Assembly: GCF_003610255.1 (NCBI RefSeq)
Contig: NZ_RAPS01000001.1
Span: 124,001-188,000 of the forward strand
Reading direction: 5' to 3'
DNA length: 64,000 nucleotides
Origin: Streptomyces sp. TLI_171
GTDB taxonomy: Bacteria; Actinomycetota; Actinomycetes; Streptomycetales; Streptomycetaceae
The notes under the pieces are model-generated. The model ran no database searches. It was not told where the DNA came from and saw nothing but the letters and a program-made list of their open reading frames with translations. The first letter of the stretch is position 1, and each line of letters begins with the position of its first letter. The translations under genes and the position numbers were made by a program. Below, one piece after another: positions 45,061 through 54,027 of this stretch.

Positions 45061-45489
45061 CGACCGCCGGAGGTGGGCGAGGATCTCGGCGTGGTGGCCG
45101 CCGACCGGCGGGAGGTCGTCCAGCGCCGCCCAGCGGTGGGCGTCGTGCTCGGCGAGGGCGACCGCCGGGCGGCCGGCCACGGCGGCGGTGAACGCGAACA
45201 GGCGGAAGCGGACGCCGTGCCGGCCGGTGAAGTCCGCGGCGCACAGGTAGGCCAGGTCGAGCCCGGTGAGGCCGGTCTCCTCGGCGAGTTCGCGGGCCGC
45301 CCCGGCCGGCAGGTCCTCCTCGGGTTCCAGCGAGCCGCCGGGGAACTCCCACAGGCCGCCGAAGTGGTCGTCGGGGTTGCGGCGGACCATCAGCGCCCGC
45401 CGCTGCCCGTCGAGCACGACCACCCCGACCAGGAACGCCTCGATGCCCTCCGCGCGGGCCTGTCGGACGAGTTCGCGGTACTGGCTCAC
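45058..45489 (-). CDS. NUDIX hydrolase
   Basis: A 143-residue cytoplasmic hydrolase with an intact Nudix box, G-x5-E-x7-REL-x-EE-x-GL, over about residues 50-73 (GGSLEPEEDLPAGAARELAE then ETGL). The preceding RRNPDDHFGGLWEFPGG is typical of MutT-like members that clean up oxidised or non-canonical nucleotides. GTG 45489 has GGGAG 7 bases upstream and is preferred over the longer in-frame extension. It stands alone, convergent with the decarboxylase remnant. Confidence 0.93.
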   Translation of the reverse strand: MSQYRELVRQARAEGIEAFLVGVVVLDGQRRALMVRRNPDDHFGGLWEFPGGSLEPEEDLPAGAARELAEETGLTGLDLAYLCAADFTGRHGVRFRLFAFTAAVAGRPAVALAEHDAHRWAALDDLPPVGGHHAEILAHLRRS

Positions 45490-45589
45490 GTCGGTCTCCC
45501 CCTCGGTGCACGCGTCACGGCGCGGGTCGGCGCCTGCTCCGACCCTAGGGGCCGGCGCCGACACCCTGCCGACCCGGTCGTGCGACGGC

Positions 45590-45625
45590 GCCCCGCTCCC
45601 CGGCCGGACGGCCGGGGAGCGGGGC
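45590..45625 (-). terminator. Terminator hairpin after the GH16 gene
   Basis: A perfect 16-bp stem (45590-45605 with 45610-45625) with a GGAC loop, beginning 15 bases after the GH16 stop. Very stable, without a T tract. Confidence 0.85.
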
Positions 45626-45639
45626 GACGTGCCGGGACG

Positions 45640-47097
45640 TCAGCTCACGTTGTCCTTGAACGCGGTGCCGGCGGCGCGCAGGCCGGCGACGTTGGCGGCG
45701 ACCTGGGCGGGGGTCAGCACCTGGTCCTTGACGAAGTACACGTAGTCGACCTGCTGGTCGTAGGAGCGCACCGTGGACGAGGTCTGGCCGTTGAGGTCGA
45801 TCAGCCAGTGGTTGAAGTCGATGAACTGCGGGGTCTCGGGCAGGTAGGGCTCGCCGTGGGTGGCGACGACCTGGCCGTCGATGTAGTAGGTGACGTTGCT
45901 GTTGTCGATGGTGAACTGCAGCAGGTGCCAGCCGTCGTAGGACTGCCGCTGCTCGCCGTGGGTGTTGACGGCGTTCCACGGGTCGGGGTTGTAGGTCTCC
46001 CAGGTGGTCTCGTACATGATGTTGCTCTGCTCGCCCCAGCCGCCGTTCGGCAGGTACTCGAAGTCCTGCTCGCTGTAGTTGGGGTCCATCGGGGCGTTCA
46101 GCGGGGTGAAGGCGAAGAAGGTCTGGTTGATGTGGTCGCCGTCGGGGCCGCTGTTGGGGGCGTCGGCGAACTTGACGCGGGCCGCGTAGGTGCCGTTCTT
46201 GAACTTCCGCGCGGTGGTCTGGATCTCGGTCTCCTTGGTGCCCGCCGCGGTGCCGTCGGTGGTCAGCCGCAGGTTGAGCACCTTGCTGCCGCCGACGGTC
46301 GGGAAGGTCACGTCCTGCGGCGACCAGGTGGCGCCGGACACGCCGGGGCCGCCCTGTCCGGACTTGACGGTCCAGCCGTGCTGCTGGATCGCCGCGTCGG
46401 AGCTGGTGTTGTAAGAGAAGTCGTCGAACAGCACGGGGGCGTTCGGGTCCACCGGCGGGGTGGAAGTGGACCCGGACGGGGACGGGCTGGGCGAGGAACT
46501 CGCCGACGGGGACGGGTTGTTGCCGGCCGGGGCGGTGCCCCAGATCAGCGCGCCGTCCTCCTGCAGGGTGACCTTCTGCCAGTCGGCGTAGGAGGTCTGG
46601 GTGCCGGAGAAGGAGTAGTCGTCGGACTGGGTGAGGGTCTGCCAGTCGGCGCGGTAGAAGCGCAGCTGCATGTCGCCGGTGGACTGGCCGGGGGCGAGCG
46701 AGCCGGCGCCGGCGGTGAAGCCGATCTCCAGGTAGCGGTCGGCGGTGGCGGTGGGGTTGGCCAGGGTGCCGAAGGTGCCGGTGATGTTGGCGCAGCCCTT
46801 GACCGCCCAGGAGCAGGCGAAGCGGTAGCTGGTGGAGGCGCTGTCCGCCTTGAAGTAGTAGCGCAGGGTGATCCGGTTCAGCGCCACGGTGGTGGTGCCG
46901 GTGTTGGTGACCTGCAACCACGGCTCGGTCTGGTCCGCGGTCGCGCCGGAGGCGCTGGTGCGGTACTGGACGCTGAACGCGTCGGCGGCGTGCGCCGGGG
47001 CGACGGTCAGCGCGGTGGCGGCCAGGCCGGCCGCGACGACCGCGGCGGCGGCTGCCAGCCGGGCTCGGCGGCTGGTGGTGCGGGGGCGTGCGGACAC
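45640..47097 (-). CDS. Secreted CBM3-GH16 glycoside hydrolase
   Basis: A 485-residue exported enzyme. GTG 47097 with GGAAGGAA upstream opens a signal peptide (about 37 residues, cleavage near AHAAD). Residues about 40-195 are a CBM3-like cellulose-binding module (LRYYFKADSAST, SWAVKGCANITGTF, LEIGFTAGAGSLAPG, DDYSFSGTQTSYADW and VLIWGT-like end). A Ser/Pro linker (SPSASSSPSPSPSGS) leads to a GH16 beta-jelly-roll domain with catalytic SEQDFEYLPNGGWGE (ExDxE), then YDGWHLLQFTIDNSNVTYYIDG. GH16 enzymes cut beta-1,3 or mixed-linkage glucans. It has its own terminator and lies beside an amino-sugar uptake operon, giving a polysaccharide-degradation theme. Confidence 0.9.
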   Translation of the reverse strand: MSARPRTTSRRARLAAAAAVVAAGLAATALTVAPAHAADAFSVQYRTSASGATADQTEPWLQVTNTGTTTVALNRITLRYYFKADSASTSYRFACSWAVKGCANITGTFGTLANPTATADRYLEIGFTAGAGSLAPGQSTGDMQLRFYRADWQTLTQSDDYSFSGTQTSYADWQKVTLQEDGALIWGTAPAGNNPSPSASSSPSPSPSGSTSTPPVDPNAPVLFDDFSYNTSSDAAIQQHGWTVKSGQGGPGVSGATWSPQDVTFPTVGGSKVLNLRLTTDGTAAGTKETEIQTTARKFKNGTYAARVKFADAPNSGPDGDHINQTFFAFTPLNAPMDPNYSEQDFEYLPNGGWGEQSNIMYETTWETYNPDPWNAVNTHGEQRQSYDGWHLLQFTIDNSNVTYYIDGQVVATHGEPYLPETPQFIDFNHWLIDLNGQTSSTVRSYDQQVDYVYFVKDQVLTPAQVAANVAGLRAAGTAFKDNVS

Positions 47098-47286
47098 GTG
47101 GATTCCTTCCGTGGGGGCGGGCCTCGCGCGGCATCGGGCGGCGCGGGGCGTCAGGAGTAGCCGGTGGTGCACGTGCGGGGTGCGGCGGCGGAGGTGGTCC
47201 GCGTGCTGCGGGCGGTCGCCGACGGTGGGTCGGCGGCCGGGTCGGTGGGGGCGCGGGCCGCGCCGGGTGCGGCCCGCTCCGGCCGG

Positions 47287-48807
47287 TCAGCCGCGTTCGG
47301 CGTGGTGGACGCCGAGTGCGGCCAGCCGGGGGCGGTGCGCGGCGAGCGCGGGCAGGAAGTCCCGGTCGTAGTCGCTGGCGGGGTTCCAGGCGCGGTCGGC
47401 GATGGCGCACAGCCGCGGGTAGGCGAGGTAGTCGAAGTGCTCGGCGGTGGTGACGAATTCGCTCCACAGCTGGGCCTGGGTCCCGAGCACCTTGGCGCGC
47501 TCGTCCTCGCCCCAGTGTTCGGGGGCCGCGAGGTGGGCGTGCGCGGTGGGCAGGTCGACCACGTACTCGGCCTGGCCGAGCGGCTCCTCGGGGTGCTCGC
47601 TCTGCGGGTAGTCGAGGTAGGTGGCGCGGTGCGGGGCCATCACGATGTCGTGGCCGCGCCGGGCGGCCTCCCGGCCGTGTTCGGCGTCCCGCCAGGGCAT
47701 CACGGTGAACTCGACGGGCAGCGTGGAGCCGTCGGCCTCGGCCCAGCACATCGGGATCCGGCCGGCCTCCAGCAGGTGGCGGCCGACCCGGCCGAGGAAC
47801 CAGCCGCGCAGGTGGGCGGGTTCGGCCAGGCCGAGTTCGGCGGCCTTGCGGCGGGCGGCGGGGCTGGTCTCCCACTCGACGGTGGGGCACTCGTCGCCGC
47901 CGAGGTGCACGTACCGGGACGGGAACAGCTCCATCGTCTCGTCCAGGACGGCGCGGCAGAACGCGAACACCTCCTCGTGCACGCCGAGCACGGTCTCGCA
48001 CACGCCCCACTCGGTCCACACGTCGAGCTGCCGCTCGGGGTGGTTGCCGAGCTGCGGGTAGGCGGCGAGGGCGGCCCTGGTGTGACCGGGCATGTCGATC
48101 TCCGGGACCACGGTGACGCCCCGTTCGGCCGCGTAGGCCACCAGGTGCCGCAACTCGGCCTTGGTGTAGGCGCCCTGGTGCGGCAGGTCGTCGTACCGGG
48201 TGGAGCCGGCGTGGCCCAGCATGCTGCGGGTGCGCCCCGCGCCGATCTCGGTGAGCCGCGGGTAGGCGTCGACCGGCAGCCGCCAGCCCTGGTCGTCCGT
48301 GAGGTGCAGGTGCAGCACGTTCAGCTTGTGCAGGGCGATCCGGTCGACGGCGGCCAGCAGGCGGTCGATCGGCTGGAAGTGCCGGGCGGTGTCGATCATG
48401 AACCCGCGCCAGGCGTGCCGCGGCCGGTCGACGATCCGGACGGCGGGCAGGCTCCACTCGACGCCGGGTGCGGGCCGCGCCGACAGCGCCTCGGGGGGCA
48501 GCAGTTGACGCAGCGTCTGGACGGCGTGCCGCAGACCGGCGGGCCGGGCCGCGTGCAGGGTCACCTGGAACGGGTCGACGGTGAGCCGGTAGCCCTCCGC
48601 CCCGAGCTCGCGCTCCGCGGGGTCGAGCGTCAGGGCGACCGTCCCGTCCGCACCGGGGGCGAGCGGCAGCCCGGTGGCGGGGCGCAGCAGCGTCCGCAGC
48701 AGGTCGGCGACCGGAGCGGCATCGCCGTCCGCCCGAACGGTGGTCCGCTCGGTGAGGGTGAACCGTCCGGCGGCGGGAACGAGATCGACCGGGGTCGGCA
48801 GGATCAC
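47287..48807 (-). CDS. GH20 beta-N-acetylhexosaminidase, intracellular
   Basis: A 506-residue enzyme without a signal peptide. The N-terminal GH20b domain (about residues 1-135) is followed by the catalytic barrel: RGFMIDTARHFQPIDRLLAA, LHLHLTDDQGWRL, VVPEIDMPGHTRAALAAYP, and the catalytic Asp-Glu in VHLGGDECP (about residue 300), then LGTQAQLWSEF. It would split GlcNAc from imported chito-oligosaccharides or related sugars. GTG 48807 lies 40 bases after the last permease gene, so it is the fourth gene of the sugar operon, the position held by dasD in Streptomyces coelicolor das loci. Confidence 0.93.
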   Translation of the reverse strand: MILPTPVDLVPAAGRFTLTERTTVRADGDAAPVADLLRTLLRPATGLPLAPGADGTVALTLDPAERELGAEGYRLTVDPFQVTLHAARPAGLRHAVQTLRQLLPPEALSARPAPGVEWSLPAVRIVDRPRHAWRGFMIDTARHFQPIDRLLAAVDRIALHKLNVLHLHLTDDQGWRLPVDAYPRLTEIGAGRTRSMLGHAGSTRYDDLPHQGAYTKAELRHLVAYAAERGVTVVPEIDMPGHTRAALAAYPQLGNHPERQLDVWTEWGVCETVLGVHEEVFAFCRAVLDETMELFPSRYVHLGGDECPTVEWETSPAARRKAAELGLAEPAHLRGWFLGRVGRHLLEAGRIPMCWAEADGSTLPVEFTVMPWRDAEHGREAARRGHDIVMAPHRATYLDYPQSEHPEEPLGQAEYVVDLPTAHAHLAAPEHWGEDERAKVLGTQAQLWSEFVTTAEHFDYLAYPRLCAIADRAWNPASDYDRDFLPALAAHRPRLAALGVHHAERG

Positions 48808-48847
48808 GGGGGTGGTCTTCTTCCGGGTGAGGTGGGATGAGGGGGCG

Positions 48848-49708
48848 TCAGCCCTTGACGGCGCCGGCGGTCATGCCGGTGGTGACCTTGTTCTGCAGGA
48901 ACAGGAACACCAGCAGCACGGGCAGCATGAACAGGGTGGCGGCGGCCATGGTCGCGCCCCAGTCGGTGCCGAAGACGTTGGCGAAGGAGGAGAGCCAGAC
49001 CGGGAGGGTCCGGGCGTCCTGGTTCTTGATGATCAGGGTGTTGGCGAACGCGAACTCGTTCCAGGCGGTGATGAAGCCGAAGAGCGAGGTGGCGAGCAGG
49101 CCGGGGGCGAGCAGCGGGAGGGTGATGCGGCGGAAGGCGGCGGCCCGGGTGCAGCCGTCGACCTGGGCGGCTTCCTCGAGTTCGGCGGGCACGGCGGCCA
49201 GGAAGCCGCGCAGGGTGACGATGGTGAAGGGGAGGGTGGTCATGAAGTAGACCAGGGTGAGCATGCTGAGGCTGTCCAGCATGTCGGTGTCGCGGGCGAT
49301 CACGTACATCGGGATCAGCAGCGCCTCCCACGGGGCCATCTGCGCGGTGAACACCAGCAGCAGGAAGGCCCGGCGTCCGCGCCAGCGCAGCCGGCCGACG
49401 GCGTACGCGGCGAGCAGCGCGACCACCAGCGAGAGCAGCACCGCGCCGAGGGTGACCAGCAGGCTGTTGCGCCAGTAGCCGCCGAAGCCGGGCGCGTGGA
49501 CCGCGGTGGAGAAGTGTTCCAGGGTCGGGTGCAGCGGGAGGAACGCGGGGGTCTCGGCCTGGATCTCGGCGGTGGGCTTGAAGGCCGTCACCACCATCCA
49601 GTAGACGGGGAACGCGGCGGTGGCGAGGACCGCGAGCGCGGCGAGGTTGAGCGGCAGGCGGCGCAGCTGACGGCGGGTCAGGGCGGTCGAGAGGGGCAGC
49701 GGGCTCAT
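48848..49708 (-). CDS. Sugar ABC permease, MalG/DasC type
   Basis: A 286-residue inner-membrane permease with six helices. The EAA loop reads EEAAQVDGCTRAAAFRRITLP (about residues 185-205), the docking site for the MsiK-type ATPase that actinobacterial sugar importers share. ATG 49708 overlaps the stop of the preceding permease (ATGA). No ATPase gene is in the operon, as is usual for these importers in streptomycetes. Confidence 0.94.
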   Translation of the reverse strand: MSPLPLSTALTRRQLRRLPLNLAALAVLATAAFPVYWMVVTAFKPTAEIQAETPAFLPLHPTLEHFSTAVHAPGFGGYWRNSLLVTLGAVLLSLVVALLAAYAVGRLRWRGRRAFLLLVFTAQMAPWEALLIPMYVIARDTDMLDSLSMLTLVYFMTTLPFTIVTLRGFLAAVPAELEEAAQVDGCTRAAAFRRITLPLLAPGLLATSLFGFITAWNEFAFANTLIIKNQDARTLPVWLSSFANVFGTDWGATMAAATLFMLPVLLVFLFLQNKVTTGMTAGAVKG

Positions 49709-50619
49709 GCCTCGGCTCCTTCCTGGCGGTGCATCCGCCGCAGGGTGGTGACGAGCGCGGCGAGCAGGATCAGCACGGTGAGCGTGGACGCCGCGGAGCC
49801 GAGGTCGTACTTGTGCAGGTTCTGGGCGATCTGGAAGGCGTAGACGGGCAGGGTGGTGGTGGCGCCGTCGGGGCCGCCCTGGCTGACCACCCAGATCTGG
49901 GCGAAGCACTTGAAGGTCCAGATCACTTCGAGCGAGGTGACCAGGGCGAACAGCGGGCGCAGCACGGGGACGGTGACCATCCGGAAGGTCTGCCAGGCGG
50001 TGGCGCCGTCGATCCGGGCGGATTCGTAGAGTTCGGCGGGGATGGTGGTGAGGCCACCGTAGAGGGTGAGTGCGGCGAACGGGACGGACTGCCAGACCAC
50101 CAGCAGCACCAGCACGGTGAAGGTGGCGGTGGGGTGGGCGAACCAGGCGTAGTCGTGGTAGCCGTGCAGTCCCAACTGGTCAAGCGCCCAGTTGACCACT
50201 CCGAACCGGGACTGGAAGAGCCACTGGAACACCGTGGTGGCGGCGATCACCGGCGTGGCCCAGACCAGCACCAGGGCGCTCATCACCGCCAGCCGCATCC
50301 GCCTGCCGAGCCGGACCAGCATCAGCGCGACCAGCGTGCCGAGGCCGGTGATCAGCACGGTGTTGAGCGCGGTCCAGCCGGCGGTGCGGGCGGCGACGGT
50401 CCAGAACTTGGGGTCGGAGAGCAGCTCGGTGTAGTTGTCCAGGCCGACGAACGGGGCGCCGCCGCGGATGAGTTCGGCCATCCGGAAGTGCTGGACGGAG
50501 ATCACCAGGTTGCGGGCGAACGGGTAGAGCAGCAGGTACGCCGCGCCCACCAGGGTCGGGGCGATGAGCAGGTACGGCCGGATCCGGGTGCGGAGCGGCG
50601 GTGACGCGTTGGTGGGCAC
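49705..50619 (-). CDS. Sugar ABC permease, MalF/DasB type
   Basis: A 304-residue inner-membrane permease with six helices (PYLLIAPTLVGAAYLLLYPF first) and EAA loop ELYESARIDGATAWQTFRMVTVP at about residues 195-215. GTG 50619 has AGGAG about 9 bases upstream. It lies 59 bases downstream of the binding-protein gene and overlaps the second permease, so it is part of the same operon. Confidence 0.94.
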   Translation of the reverse strand: MPTNASPPLRTRIRPYLLIAPTLVGAAYLLLYPFARNLVISVQHFRMAELIRGGAPFVGLDNYTELLSDPKFWTVAARTAGWTALNTVLITGLGTLVALMLVRLGRRMRLAVMSALVLVWATPVIAATTVFQWLFQSRFGVVNWALDQLGLHGYHDYAWFAHPTATFTVLVLLVVWQSVPFAALTLYGGLTTIPAELYESARIDGATAWQTFRMVTVPVLRPLFALVTSLEVIWTFKCFAQIWVVSQGGPDGATTTLPVYAFQIAQNLHKYDLGSAASTLTVLILLAALVTTLRRMHRQEGAEA

Positions 50620-50678
50620 GGCGGGGTACTCCTGGGTCGGGGAGGTGCGGGGCGGTGCGGGCTGGGCCCGGCGGCGGA

Positions 50679-51956
50679 TCAGTTGCCGCTGAGCGCCTTG
50701 GTGATGGACTCGCTGGCGCTCTTGCCCGCGCCGGCCGGGTCGGTTCCGGTGAGCACCCGGGTCATGTACTGCTTGATCGGGTTGTCGGCCTCGACGGCCG
50801 CCCAGTTCGGCGAGTTGGGAGTGGCGTGGCCGTTGACCGCGCCGGCGGCCATCGCGGCGGCGCCCTCGTTGCCGCTGAGCACGGAGGCGAGGGTGGTCCG
50901 GTTGGGGACGTAGCTCATCTCCTTGGCCATCTCGGTCTGCCACTTGTCGCCGGCCAGCGCCTTGACCACCTCGTAGGCGGCGGCCTGGTGCTGGGAGGAC
51001 TCGGGGACGATCAGGTCGGAGCCGCCGGTGAAGACCGCGCCGGGCTTGTCGGCGCTCTTGCCGGGGATCGAGAAGAAGCCGAGCTTGTCCTTGAGCGCCG
51101 GGTTGGCCTTGAGGATCGCGCCGGCGCCGCCGGGGGTGGAGATCAGCTGCGCGGTGTGGCCCTGGGCGAACACCTCGGCCTGCGGGGGCTTGGCCTCGTC
51201 GGAGTCCTTCGGGCCCTTGCCGAGTGCCTGGAGCTTCTTGTAGAACTCGATGCCGGCCTGCGCCTGCGGGGTGTCCAGGGCGCCCTTCCACTTGCCGTCG
51301 GCGCCCTTGACCGCGAGGTCGCCGCCCTCGTCCCAGATGAACCCGGCCAGCGCGTACCAGGTCTGGCCGCTCAGGTAGATGCCTTCGTTGCCACCGGTGT
51401 TGAGCTTCTCGGTGTCGGCGATCCACTCCTCCCGGGTCTTCGGCGGGGCGGTGATGCCGGCCTGCGCGAACAGGTCCTTGTGGTAGATCACCACGCGGTT
51501 GGCGGCGTACCACGGGATGCCGAACTGCTGGCCGCCGATCTTGCCGGGCTCGGCCAGGCCGGGGATCCAGTGCGAGCCGTCGAGGTCGGCGACCTTGTCG
51601 CTGAGGTCGTGGACGCCGCCGCTGGCCGCGTACTGCGCGACCTGGGTGTTGCCGACCTCGATCACGTCGGGCGCGTCCTTGCTCGCCAGCGCACTGGTCA
51701 CCTTCTGCCCGATGCCCTCCCACTCCTGGATCTGCACGTCCAGCGTGGTGCCGGCGTGGCCGGCCTCGAACTCGGCCTTGAAGTTCTTCAGGAAGGTGTC
51801 GCTGACGCTGTCCTTCATGATCCAGACCGTCAGCTTGGCCGGGCCTGCCGTGTCCTGGGCGGCCGGACCGGAGGAGGAACAGCCGGTCAGGGTGGCCGCG
51901 CCGAGCACGAGGGCGATCGCGGTGCGCAGCGGGGTCGGAAGAGCGGTGGGTCTCAC
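50679..51956 (-). CDS. Sugar-binding lipoprotein of ABC importer
   Basis: A 425-residue solute-binding protein. The signal ends in lipobox TLTGC (lipidated Cys about residue 26). The mature protein has the cluster-1 fold: KLTVWIMKDSVSDTFLKNF, SKDAPDVIEVGNTQVAQYA, QQFGIPWYAANRVVIYHKDLF, and an aromatic-rich TWYALAGFIWDEGG. The first gene of the operon, preceded by a multi-box operator region (52008-52042). By neighbourhood (GH20 enzyme, UTRA-domain GntR regulator) the ligand is likely chitobiose, another GlcNAc-containing oligosaccharide or an amino sugar; the binding pocket itself does not settle this. Confidence 0.92.
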   Translation of the reverse strand: MRPTALPTPLRTAIALVLGAATLTGCSSSGPAAQDTAGPAKLTVWIMKDSVSDTFLKNFKAEFEAGHAGTTLDVQIQEWEGIGQKVTSALASKDAPDVIEVGNTQVAQYAASGGVHDLSDKVADLDGSHWIPGLAEPGKIGGQQFGIPWYAANRVVIYHKDLFAQAGITAPPKTREEWIADTEKLNTGGNEGIYLSGQTWYALAGFIWDEGGDLAVKGADGKWKGALDTPQAQAGIEFYKKLQALGKGPKDSDEAKPPQAEVFAQGHTAQLISTPGGAGAILKANPALKDKLGFFSIPGKSADKPGAVFTGGSDLIVPESSQHQAAAYEVVKALAGDKWQTEMAKEMSYVPNRTTLASVLSGNEGAAAMAAGAVNGHATPNSPNWAAVEADNPIKQYMTRVLTGTDPAGAGKSASESITKALSGN

Positions 51957-52007
51957 GTGGTGCCGCCTTGGGGGATGGTGACAGAGAAGTCTCGGGTGAG
52001 TGATGCT

Positions 52008-52042
52008 TTACCAGTCGGACCAACTGGTCCGGTCAGTGGTAA
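52008..52042. promoter_or_regulatory. GntR operator upstream of the sugar operon
   Basis: This 35-base element is a long dyad: TTACCA (52008-52013) mirrors TGGTAA (52037-52042), and GGACCA-AC-TGGTCC (52017-52030) is a perfect inner dyad. The boxes ACCAGT/ACTGGT recall the DasR site core TGGTCTAGACCA. It lies 52 bases before the binding-protein start, ideal for repression. Confidence 0.75.
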
Positions 52043-52157
52043 GAGAAGGTGGCACAGCCGGATGACCCCGTCAAGGCCCCCCGCAGCGCTCCGCATACGC
52101 CCCCACCTGGCGTTTGAGTGGGCCGAACAGCGGCACTGCCAACTGGTAACCTCTGCG

Positions 52158-52184
52158 AACTGGTCTGGTATGGTCTGACCAGTT
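52158..52184. promoter_or_regulatory. GntR operator upstream of its own gene
   Basis: AACTGGTC (52158-52165) and GACCAGTT (52177-52184) are perfect inverted repeats, with an inner TGGTC-T-GACCA (52171-52181) that is one base short of the DasR core. It lies 20 bases before the regulator start and shares ACTGGT boxes with 52008-52042, suggesting autoregulation. Confidence 0.75.
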
Positions 52185-52203
52185 GCCAGTGAAGGGGTGA
52201 AGG

Positions 52204-53052
52204 ATGACGTCCGAGACGTCCGGCGGTGCGGGCCTGAAGCGGGATCAGGTCCGGGAGTATCTGCGCGAACTGGTCGAGTCGCTGACGCCCGGCGACCCGA
52301 TCCCCTCCGAGCGGGCGCTCTGCACCCAGCTCGGGGTGTCCCGCCCGACGCTGCGCGCCGGCGTGGACGAACTGGTCGCCGCCGGCCTGCTGGTGCGCGA
52401 GCACGGCCGCGGCATGTTCGTCGCCCCTGCGAAGATCGTCCAGGAGCTGGCGCCCGCCGGCGGCGGCGAGTCGTCCTTCACCGTCCCGCGCGCGTCCGGC
52501 AGTTGGACCAGCCGGGTGCTGGAGTTCGCCGCTCTCCCGGCCGGCCCGGCGATCGGCCGCAAGCTACGGCTCTCCCCCGCCGCCGAGATCCTGCACATCG
52601 CCCTGCTCCGCCTGGTGGACGGCGAGCCGATGGCGATCGAGCACCTGCACATCCCCGCCGACCTGGTGCCCGGTCTCGCCCCCGCCGACCTGGAGAGCGG
52701 CGACTTCTACGACCTGCTCGCCGCCCACGGCGTCCGCGTCCACGAGGCCGTCCAGGCCATCGAACCGACCGTGGTCAGCGACCGCGAGGCCCGCGTCCTC
52801 GCCGTCCCCGCCCTCTCCCCCGCCCTGCGCTTCGAACGCCTCACCACCGACGTCACCGGCCGCCCCGTCGAGTACGTCCACTCCCTCTACCGCGGCGACC
52901 GCTACCGCATCGTCTCCCGCATCTCCCTCGCCGACCCCTCCCCCACCTCCCCCGACAACCCCCGCCACCACCCCGGCATCCCCCCCGGCGACCTCACCAC
53001 CCGCGGCACCGGGCGCACCGTCACCACCGGAGACATCCAGCCCGTCCTCTGA
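52204..53052 (+). CDS. GntR/HutC-type regulator with UTRA domain (DasR-like)
   Basis: A 282-residue regulator. The winged HTH is PIPSERALCTQLGVSRPTLR then AGVDELVAAGLLVREHGRGMFV (residues about 33-75). The UTRA effector domain (about 90-240) has ILHIALLRLVDGEPMAIEHL and RPVEYVHSLYRGDRYRIVSR, the standard start and end of DasR/YvoA-type domains, which sense GlcN-6-P or GlcNAc-6-P. GAAGGGG lies upstream of the ATG. The C-terminal about 40 residues are a proline-rich tail not usual in DasR. It is divergent from the sugar operon, with ACTGGT-box operators at both promoters. It may be a paralogue for one locus rather than the global DasR. Confidence 0.92.
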   Translation: MTSETSGGAGLKRDQVREYLRELVESLTPGDPIPSERALCTQLGVSRPTLRAGVDELVAAGLLVREHGRGMFVAPAKIVQELAPAGGGESSFTVPRASGSWTSRVLEFAALPAGPAIGRKLRLSPAAEILHIALLRLVDGEPMAIEHLHIPADLVPGLAPADLESGDFYDLLAAHGVRVHEAVQAIEPTVVSDREARVLAVPALSPALRFERLTTDVTGRPVEYVHSLYRGDRYRIVSRISLADPSPTSPDNPRHHPGIPPGDLTTRGTGRTVTTGDIQPVL

Positions 53053-53217
53053 CCATCCCCCTCCGATCGGCGCCCGCACGGGGGCAACCGGGAGTGCCCG
53101 TGCCACGATGCCGCCGTCCCCGGCGGAACGGAGCAGCTCGGCGACGGCCGCGGCCCCCCGCTCCCCGGGGCGGCTGGTCGAGGAACCCCGGTCAGTGAAC
53201 TGCCCACTGACGCTGCG

Positions 53218-53475
53218 TCAGGACCCGGGCCCGAGTTGCCTGGGCTGCCGCCGCAGCTGCCACCGCCAGCATTCGCCGATCAGCCGCTCCAGCTCCGCCG
53301 TCCCGTACTCGTCCGCGTAGCACCGCGGGTGCCAGAGGAAGTCGGGCGTACCCGCGTGGACGTCCCACACCTTCGGGATCCACCGGTGCGCCCCACCGTG
53401 GTAGCTCGTCCCCACGGCCGGATCCTCGACCGCGACGGGCCGCGAACACCTCGGGCACAGCAGACAACTGGTCAT
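53218..53475 (-). CDS. Small Cys-rich protein of unknown function
   Basis: An 85-residue protein with CLLCPRC at its N-terminus, a later WHPRCYADEYG, and a C-terminal RLIGECWRWQLRRQPRQ, which suggests a zinc site. In-frame starts exist at 53475 (ATG, chosen) and further upstream (GTG). Not recognised; codon use fits the window. Confidence 0.55.
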   Translation of the reverse strand: MTSCLLCPRCSRPVAVEDPAVGTSYHGGAHRWIPKVWDVHAGTPDFLWHPRCYADEYGTAELERLIGECWRWQLRRQPRQLGPGS

Positions 53476-53535
53476 CCCCCATGCTCTCAGCGCCCACCCG
53501 TCCACCGTCAATACGTCAACGGTCCCGCTGACCAC

Positions 53536-54027
53536 TCAACTCGCTTCCCCCGCCGAATAGTTCGGGGTCGCCTGCCCGTCGTACCGGCGACCGCGTACGC
53601 CGGGCTCCGTGCCGGCGACGACCCCGAGGGCGCCGTCCGGGCTGTCGCTCGGATCCTGGCCGAGGACGGGCGCGCCGGGCTGGTCATGGAGGCAGCGGTC
53701 CCGGTCCCGGACGGCCGGCAGGCCCCCGGGGCCGGAACCGGGACCGCAGCGACAGCGTGGGCAAGCACGGCCAGGGCGGCCAGCGGTAACAGGTAGGGCG
53801 TCCTCGTCGCCGAGGTGCTCGACCACGAAGCCCCGCATGCCGTCGCGGACTTCGTCGCCAGCCCAGCGGACCCGCCGAGAAGGTTCTGCGTGCCGGCCGG
53901 GCTGGCGTCACCGGTGTGCTCGGGCGATCGTCCAGCCCGCTGTAGCCCACGGCCACCGGCTGATCTTCGTCTGTCGACCGACCTCACGCAGCACGATCAC
54001 GGCCGGCGTCGGACCGGCTGCCCGCTG
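53536..54027. other. Region without an intact gene; possible remnant on + strand
   Basis: No convincing gene in 492 bases. The plus frame starting near 53556 has coding-like third-position GC and reads LPVVPATAYAGLRAGDDPEG onward to about 53720. It hits TAG at 53794 and continues in the same frame as GVLVAEVLDHEAPHAVADFV to about 53880. This looks like the decayed body of a lost gene of unknown family. Confidence 0.35.

Noticed and set aside
53508..53987. 159-residue minus-strand frame with a hydrophobic stretch
   Set aside because: Third-position GC is low and the plus frame across the same DNA is more coding-like.
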